A DNA stretch of 10,872 nt from Pseudomonadota bacterium. Lineage in GTDB: Bacteria; Pseudomonadota; Gammaproteobacteria; Burkholderiales; Ferrovaceae. Both the position numbers and the translations under genes were made by a program. The notes under the pieces are model-generated. The model searched no databases and was not told where the DNA came from. It saw only the letters and a program-made list of their open reading frames with translations. The DNA lies in assembly GCA_021828575.1 (NCBI GenBank), contig JAJZEL010000217.1, forward strand, positions 1 to 10,872, given 5' to 3'. Below, one piece after another: positions 7,476 through 10,872 of this stretch. The first letter of the stretch is position 1, and each line of letters starts with the position of its first letter.

Positions 7476-8453
7476 ATGCAATGCATTGAGATATCACAAC
7501 CTGGCGGGCCTGAAGTGTTGCGGCTCGTGGAGCGGGAGCGACCTGTGCCTGGCGCGGGCGAAGTGCTGATCCGGGTGGCGGCAGCCGGGGTCAACCGCCC
7601 TGATTGCTTGCAGCGGGCAGGTCGTTATCCGCCACCGCCTGGAGCGTCGGACATTCCGGGACTTGAAGTGGCTGGGGTCGTGGAGGCTCTGGGAGATGGA
7701 GTCACCCGTTGGTCGGTGGGACAGAAAGCCTGCGCTCTGGTGACAGGCGGTGGCTATGCCGAGTACTGCGTGGCATCTGCCGACGTCTGCCTGCCCCTGC
7801 CAGCAGACATGGGTTTTCAGGAGGCGGCAGCACTGCCCGAGGCCTTGTTTACCGTGTGGAGCAACGTGTTCATGCGGGGCGGGTTGAAGGCGGGGGAGAC
7901 GCTGCTAGTGCAGGGAGGGGCAAGCGGTATTGGCACGATGGCCATACAGCTGGCTCATGCTTTGGGCCATGAGGTCTATGCCACGGCCGGATCTCCGGAA
8001 AAATGCCGATTGTGTGAATCTCTGGGGGCCCGTCGCGCCATTAATTACCGTATGGAGGATTTTGAGGACGTAGTCAGGAAGATGACGGCGGGACGTGGCG
8101 TGGACGTGATTCTTGATATGGTCGGTGGCGAATATGTATCCCGTGAGTTCAGAATCATGGCGGAGGAAGGCCGGTTGGTCATGATCGCTTTCCTGGGGGG
8201 CGCGCGTGCCGCCCTGGACATCCCGGAAATCATGCGTCGGCGCCTGACGGTCACCGGGTCTACCTTGCGTCCGCGCCCCTTGGATTACAAGGCTGAAATT
8301 GCCCACATCTTGCATCAGAAGGTTTGGCCTCTCATTGAAACCAGGCAGGTCAGGCCTGTGATTCATGCGGCTTTTTCACTGGCTGATGCCGTTCGCGCCC
8401 ATGCCTTGATGGAATCCGGACAGCACTCCGGAAAAATCATCCTGACCTGCTGA
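7476..8453 (+). CDS. NAD(P)H:quinone oxidoreductase, PIG3/zeta-crystallin type
   Basis: Zinc-independent medium-chain dehydrogenase/reductase of 325 residues, a normal length for the PIG3 (TP53I3-like) group, which reduces quinones with NADPH. The N-terminus matches the group from its first residue: ISQPGGPEVL, then PGAGEVLIRVAAAGVNRPD (25-43) and YPPPPGASDIPGLEVAGVV (51-69). The coenzyme-binding loop is GGASGIGTMAIQLA at 147-160, followed by AGSPEKC near 171-177. The catalytic-zinc ligands of alcohol dehydrogenases are absent, as expected. The match to the family at residue 1 supports the ATG at 7476 although it lacks a ribosome binding site. terC begins 5 nt after its stop, implying one transcript. 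Exact substrate unknown. Confidence 0.93.
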   Translation: MQCIEISQPGGPEVLRLVERERPVPGAGEVLIRVAAAGVNRPDCLQRAGRYPPPPGASDIPGLEVAGVVEALGDGVTRWSVGQKACALVTGGGYAEYCVASADVCLPLPADMGFQEAAALPEALFTVWSNVFMRGGLKAGETLLVQGGASGIGTMAIQLAHALGHEVYATAGSPEKCRLCESLGARRAINYRMEDFEDVVRKMTAGRGVDVILDMVGGEYVSREFRIMAEEGRLVMIAFLGGARAALDIPEIMRRRLTVTGSTLRPRPLDYKAEIAHILHQKVWPLIETRQVRPVIHAAFSLADAVRAHALMESGQHSGKIILTC

Positions 8454-8458
8454 GTCCC

Positions 8459-9130
8459 ATGGATATCCCGCAGTCTCTGCAGTCGCTTGTCGTCCCCCTG
8501 TTGCAAATCGTCCTCATCAATCTGGTGTTGAGCGGAGACAATGCCGCTGTTATTGCCCTGGCTGCACGCGACCTCGAACCGGTCCTGCAACGCAAGGTAG
8601 TGTGGTGGGGCAGTCTGGTGGCCGTGGTTTTGCGGGTGGCCCTCACGTTTGTGGCGGCAGCACTGCTGCGTTGGCCCTATCTGCAAACCGTGGGTAGTAT
8701 CCTGTTGCTATGGGTCGCCTGGCGTCTCGTGCAACCGGATTCCCATGGAAAGAAAGGTAGGCACGCGCCAGTGGACAGTCCGATGGCAGCCATTCAGGCT
8801 ATTCTGGTGGCTGATCTGGTCATGAGCTTGGACAATGTGCTGAGTCTGGCAGCGGTGGCGGAAGGGCACATGGGCCTGTTGGTGATCGGACTGCTGACCA
8901 GCGTACCTCTGGTGGTGTGGGGCAGTCAGTTCCTGATCAGGCTGATGGATCGGTTTCCGGCGCTCATCCTGTTGGCTTCCGGCTTGTTGGGGCATGTGGC
9001 CGGACGCATGCTGTTTACGGATCCCGCCTGGGGTGGGGTCACTTGGCTTCAGGTGACCTGGATACGCGTGTTTCTACCGTTGGCGTGTGCGGTTTTTGTG
9101 GTGTTACTCGGGCTCCGTAGCCGTCTTTGA
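8459..9130 (+). CDS. TerC/YjbE-family integral membrane protein, probable metal-ion transporter
   Basis: Inner-membrane protein of 223 residues with about six or seven hydrophobic segments. The two halves each carry the family's acidic membrane motif: INLVLSGDNAAVIALA (Asp27-Asn28) and ADLVMSLDNVLSLAAVA (Asp119, Asp125-Asn126). Such conserved acidic residues within helices are the hallmark of the TerC family, several members of which export manganese. A short hydrophilic loop rich in His and Lys (94-104) lies between the halves. There is no evident ribosome binding site; the start lies 5 nt after the oxidoreductase stop, so translation is probably coupled. Its 3' end overlaps the convergent channel gene by 27 nt. 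Family firm; manganese as substrate is an inference from characterised relatives. Confidence 0.9.
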   Translation: MDIPQSLQSLVVPLLQIVLINLVLSGDNAAVIALAARDLEPVLQRKVVWWGSLVAVVLRVALTFVAAALLRWPYLQTVGSILLLWVAWRLVQPDSHGKKGRHAPVDSPMAAIQAILVADLVMSLDNVLSLAAVAEGHMGLLVIGLLTSVPLVVWGSQFLIRLMDRFPALILLASGLLGHVAGRMLFTDPAWGGVTWLQVTWIRVFLPLACAVFVVLLGLRSRL

Positions 9131-9604
9131 ATCCGTCGATGATTTTTTCTGGCGGCGCAGGTCGGAGAATTGGGCTTCATAGGTTTTTCCCACGATATTG
9201 GTAAGCACGCCCGTGGTCCATCCAAAGGTCAGCAATCCTGACATGGTGATGAACAGGGCCAGTTGTCGCCATCCCCCCGGCAGGAGAATGTCTCCGTAAC
9301 CCAGCGATGTGTAAGTTTCTCCAGAAAAATAAAATGCCGTCCGAAAATCCCGGATGGCATGGATGGCATGCAGAATGACGGCAATGGTCAGGATTTCCGT
9401 CAGATGGGTGATGAGAATGAGCGTGACCAGGTAGAAAAAATAGATCTGACGACGGATCTCCATGCGCTCGTTGAGATAACGTGACCAGTGTTTTTCGAAA
9501 CGATGCATCACCTGATACATGCCAAGGCTGTGGATCAGCATGCACAGCAGGATCATGGAAATGCCCAGTACGATTTCGAGGATAGGACGAATGTCGCTGC
9601 TCAT
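9104..9604 (-). CDS. Small potassium-channel-type protein (Ion_trans_2 pore)
   Basis: 166-residue membrane protein with three hydrophobic helices (about 8-30, 54-80 and 113-137). The last two flank a pore loop containing the potassium selectivity filter, TYTSLGYGDI at 97-106, with the core T-x-x-G-Y-G-D. A charged segment (33-53, including EKHWSRYLNERMEIRR) links helix 1 to the pore module, and the C-terminus is a short hydrophilic tail rich in Lys, Ser and Thr. No RCK or cyclic-nucleotide domain is fused, so no ligand gating is visible. It would assemble as a tetramer in the inner membrane if it behaves like known relatives. The ATG at 9604 has only a weak GGAT upstream. The gene lies behind the tRNA on the same strand and overlaps the end of terC by 27 nt. 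Confidence 0.87.
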   Translation of the reverse strand: MSSDIRPILEIVLGISMILLCMLIHSLGMYQVMHRFEKHWSRYLNERMEIRRQIYFFYLVTLILITHLTEILTIAVILHAIHAIRDFRTAFYFSGETYTSLGYGDILLPGGWRQLALFITMSGLLTFGWTTGVLTNIVGKTYEAQFSDLRRQKKSSTDSKTATEPE

Positions 9605-9677
9605 GATATCCGGCTGGTGAAATAAAGGTAAAGGTTGTTGATGATGGCGTGAATGTCACCGGCCACCGATTTGGTGC

Positions 9678-9972
9678 TGGCGCCCCCGACAGGAATTGAA
9701 CCTGTAATTGCCCCTTCTTGCCACCACGGTTTTCACCGCCAGCCTCAGGGCTGTTCGTGGTCTGGACTTTACCTTGGCCATGGTCCGCTGGACGTTAGGC
9801 CGCGTCCGTCAAGTCTCTACACATTCCCGGAAAACCAGGCTTTGCTCGGTATTGCCTCGCCCTTGAAGGGCAGGGGGTTCACCGAATTTGAACGCATTCA
9901 CAGGACGGCTTTCGCGCATCCGTGCCCAATGGATTCAGGAGGGGGCCGTTATATCCGTTTAACTACGGGGAC
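9678..9972 (-). tRNA. tRNA-Arg(CCU), split by a group I intron
   Basis: Exon 1 is 9972-9937 (36 nt) and exon 2 is 9716-9678 (39 nt, ending in encoded CCA), giving a 75-nt spliced tRNA. Acceptor stem GTCCCCG pairs with CGGGGGC (one G-U). The D arm is GTTA / TAAC around an 8-nt loop with GG. The anticodon stem is GCCCC / GGGGC, loop CT-CCT-AA, so the anticodon is CCU, reading AGG. The T arm is ACAGG, TTCAATT, CCTGT, and the discriminator base is G. The D arm, including the AAnGGATATAAC stretch, closely resembles E. coli tRNA-Arg(CCU). The interruption lies exactly after position 36, the last anticodon base, the same site as known group I introns in bacterial tRNA-Arg and tRNA-Ile genes. AGG codons occur in neighbouring genes, so the tRNA is needed here. 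Confidence 0.93.
9717..9936 (-). ncRNA. Group I self-splicing intron (IC3-like) in the anticodon loop
   Basis: 220 nt, no reading frame of note, no homing endonuclease. It begins after exon U36 and ends in G (9717, omega-G). Hand-drawn core: P1, anticodon CCU with internal guide GGG (9927-9925), including the U-G pair at the splice site. P2, 9924-9899, capped by a GAAA loop. P3, GCGTTC (9895-9890) with GGACGC (9807-9802). P4, TCGGT (9885-9881) with ACCGA (9850-9846). P6 hairpin CCTGG-TTTT-CCGGG. P7, GACTT (9815-9811) with AAGTC (9769-9765). P8, GGCC (9801-9798) with GGCC (9779-9776). P9 domain, 9761-9723, with one arm ending in GAAA. The strings CAAATTCGGTGAA, TGTAGAGACTTGACGG and AAGTCCAG match the conserved core of the Azoarcus tRNA-Ile intron; P7 covaries (GACTA/TAGTC there). 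Catalysis itself is inferred. Confidence 0.92.
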
Positions 9973-9984
9973 ACACGGGTGCGA

Positions 9985-9993
9985 ATACTACCA
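9985..9993 (-). promoter_or_regulatory. Weak candidate promoter of the tRNA-Arg gene
   Basis: On the minus strand TGG-TAGTAT (extended -10 form, hexamer 4/6) ends at 9985, placing transcription start about 6 nt before the mature 5' end of the tRNA at 9972. No -35 is convincing. This is the best candidate in the short space before the gene. Confidence 0.3.
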
Positions 9994-10023
9994 CAGGGAG
10001 AACGGGAAACCATGAAAAAGGGC

Positions 10024-10052
10024 TTTACATGAGAATAGTTATCATTTACATT
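10024..10052 (+). promoter_or_regulatory. Candidate sigma-70 promoter of the iron-uptake operon
   Basis: TTTACA (10024-10029, 5/6 to TTGACA) and TACATT (10047-10052, 4/6) are separated by 17 nt. The predicted start is near 10059. The Fur-box-like sequence covers the spacer and -10, so a bound iron repressor would exclude RNA polymerase. Confidence 0.45.
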
Positions 10053-10055
10053 ATC
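10031..10055. promoter_or_regulatory. Fur-box-like operator
   Basis: An AT-rich 25-bp stretch made of repeats like GATAAT/ATTATC. The register 10031-10049 agrees with the 19-bp consensus GATAATGATAATCATTATC at 13 positions, and the register shifted by 6 (10037-10055) at 12. Overlapping hexamer arrays of this kind are typical of Fur sites. It stands out from the GC-rich surroundings and lies directly before iron-uptake genes, both of which support the call. Confidence 0.65.
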
Positions 10056-10086
10056 CCTCATGCAAATCACTGTCTTTGGAGCCAAC

Positions 10087-10452
10087 GTGCTGATTATGAA
10101 GTCAACTATCGAATTTAAAAGGCTTTTTGTTTTTGCTTTCGGTTTTTTTGCAGTGGCGGCCCAGGCGGCTGGAGGCGATGCGTTGATCCTGAGCATTCAG
10201 CAGGCCCATTTCGAGCCACAGACTCTGGAAATTCCTGCCGGAGTACGTGCCAAGGTGGTTGTGCGCAACCAGGACGCCATGCCTGCAGAGTTTGAATCCA
10301 CGGATCTGTCGCGTGAAGTGATCGTGCCGGCTCATGGAGAGGTAACTGTGTTCTTGGGGCCAGTGGATCCAGGGACCTACAAGTATTTCAACGACTTTAA
10401 CCATAGCATGACGGGAACCGTAGTAGCAAAGCCTGCAACAGGAGGTCACTGA
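10087..10452 (+). CDS. Periplasmic cupredoxin-fold protein of an FTR1 iron-uptake operon
   Basis: Small secreted protein (about 121 residues) with a signal peptide (MKSTIEFKRLF, hydrophobic core, cleavage likely after AAQA) and a single EfeO-type cupredoxin domain. Family marks: FEPQTLEIPAGVRAKVVVRNQD, PAEFESTDLSREVIVPAHGE, then GPVDPGTYKYFNDFN and a final GTVVAK strand. The mature chain has no cysteine, and Ala replaces the His of copper proteins before EF, so a type-1 copper site is absent; an iron-delivery role is inferred from its FTR1 partner. The start is uncertain. GTG at 10087 has GGAG 5 nt upstream and gives a good signal peptide; ATG at 10096 gives a shorter one; ATG at 10060 would lie at the predicted transcription start and add residues before the signal peptide. 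A GGAGGT site near its end serves the permease 1 nt downstream. Confidence 0.85.
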   Translation: MLIMKSTIEFKRLFVFAFGFFAVAAQAAGGDALILSIQQAHFEPQTLEIPAGVRAKVVVRNQDAMPAEFESTDLSREVIVPAHGEVTVFLGPVDPGTYKYFNDFNHSMTGTVVAKPATGGH

Positions 10453-10453
10453 C

Positions 10454-10872
10454 ATGCTGGCCAGCGCCATCATTCTTTTTCGTGAGGTTCTCGAAGCGGC
10501 TTTGATTGTGGCCATCGTGATGGGAGCCAGTCGTGGGTTGCCCGGTCGCGGACACTGGGTGCTGGGTGGAATCGGCCTGGGCCTGCTTGGCGCCACTCTG
10601 GTGGCTGCTCTGGCAGCCACTGCCACCTCTTGGTTGTCAGGAGATGGCCAGGCTGTATTCAATGCCGGCATCCTGCTGGCAGCCGTGGGTATGCTGACTT
10701 GGCACAACGTGTGGATGTCGTCCCATGCACAACAGTTGAGAACCGAGCTGAGCGCTGTGGGTGCTCAGGTGCGCGAGGGCAACAAACCCCTGATGGCCTT
10801 GTTGGTGGTGACTGCGGCTGCCATCCTGCGCGAAGGATCCGAGGCCGCTCTGTTCCTTTGGGCCCTCATGGC
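10454..10872 (+). CDS. FTR1/EfeU-family iron permease (3' end outside window)
   Basis: The N-terminal 139 residues of an inner-membrane iron permease are present; full-length family members are about 270-290 residues. Two copies of the family's iron-binding R-E-x-x-E motif are visible, each within a hydrophobic helix: REVLE at 10-14 (helix 1) and REGSE at 126-130 (helix 4). Hydrophobic segments also lie at about 34-58 and 68-87. An external loop with His and acidic residues (89-110) lies between helices 3 and 4. The ATG at 10454 is 7 nt after GGAGGT and 1 nt after the stop of the cupredoxin gene, so the two are co-translated. Position behind a Fur-like box implies induction under iron limitation. 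In bacteria such permeases often work with a periplasmic EfeO- or P19-like partner, here the upstream cupredoxin. Confidence 0.93.
   Translation, partial: MLASAIILFREVLEAALIVAIVMGASRGLPGRGHWVLGGIGLGLLGATLVAALAATATSWLSGDGQAVFNAGILLAAVGMLTWHNVWMSSHAQQLRTELSAVGAQVREGNKPLMALLVVTAAAILREGSEAALFLWALM

Noticed and set aside
9610..9664. Inverted repeat GGTGA...TCACC downstream of the tRNA as a terminator
   Set aside because: Only about five pairs with a loop of more than 30 nt and no T-run on either strand.
9717..9936. RNase P RNA or tmRNA instead of an intron
   Set aside because: The AAAGTCC string briefly suggested RNase P, but exact tRNA exons on both sides, the terminal G and complete P3/P4/P7/P8 pairings fit a group I intron only.
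9678..9972. tRNA gene as an integration site of a mobile element
   Set aside because: No integrase, no repeat of the tRNA 3' end and no foreign gene content on either side within the window.
9653..10015. 120-codon plus-strand open frame over the tRNA and intron
   Set aside because: It covers both tRNA exons and the ribozyme core on the opposite strand; a by-product of structured RNA.

Overview
The window reads as a compact chromosomal segment of a Gram-negative proteobacterium, most likely a betaproteobacterium. This is inferred from moderately high GC, proteobacterial-type UbiC, DUF748, TerC and PIG3-type proteins, and a small group I intron in a tRNA gene whose core closely resembles the known Azoarcus and Agrobacterium tRNA introns. 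The species cannot be fixed from this sequence. There is no prophage, transposon or CRISPR array; almost every base belongs to a gene.

Left block (1-2964): a minus-strand pair, a class III CoA-transferase followed by an HMG-CoA-lyase-type enzyme (cut by the left edge), is joined by an ATGA stop/start overlap. It diverges from a plus-strand SDR dehydrogenase. The shared intergenic region holds a likely promoter on each strand and an 11-bp palindrome of the form CTGC-N3-GCAG, which resembles PhaR operators of polyhydroxybutyrate metabolism. Together these genes look like short acyl-CoA / acetoacetate metabolism.

Middle block (2977-9130): directly behind the SDR lies a large DUF748 (AsmA-like) envelope protein. 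It converges, with an 8-nt overlap, on a NarL/FixJ response regulator. Upstream of the regulator is chorismate lyase (ubiC), the first committed step of ubiquinone synthesis. ubiC diverges from a PIG3-type NAD(P)H:quinone oxidoreductase, with only 36 bp between the two start codons. A TerC-family membrane protein follows 5 bp after the oxidoreductase.

Right block (9104-10872): a small two-helix-pore potassium channel gene converges on terC. Behind it on the minus strand is a tRNA-Arg(CCU) gene split after anticodon position 36 by a 220-nt group I intron with no reading frame inside. Its P1-P9 core can be drawn by hand, with GAAA tetraloops in both L2 and L9. This is the most notable element in the window. 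On the plus strand, a Fur-box-like promoter precedes a periplasmic cupredoxin-fold protein and an FTR1/EfeU-type iron permease (cut by the right edge), forming an iron-uptake operon.
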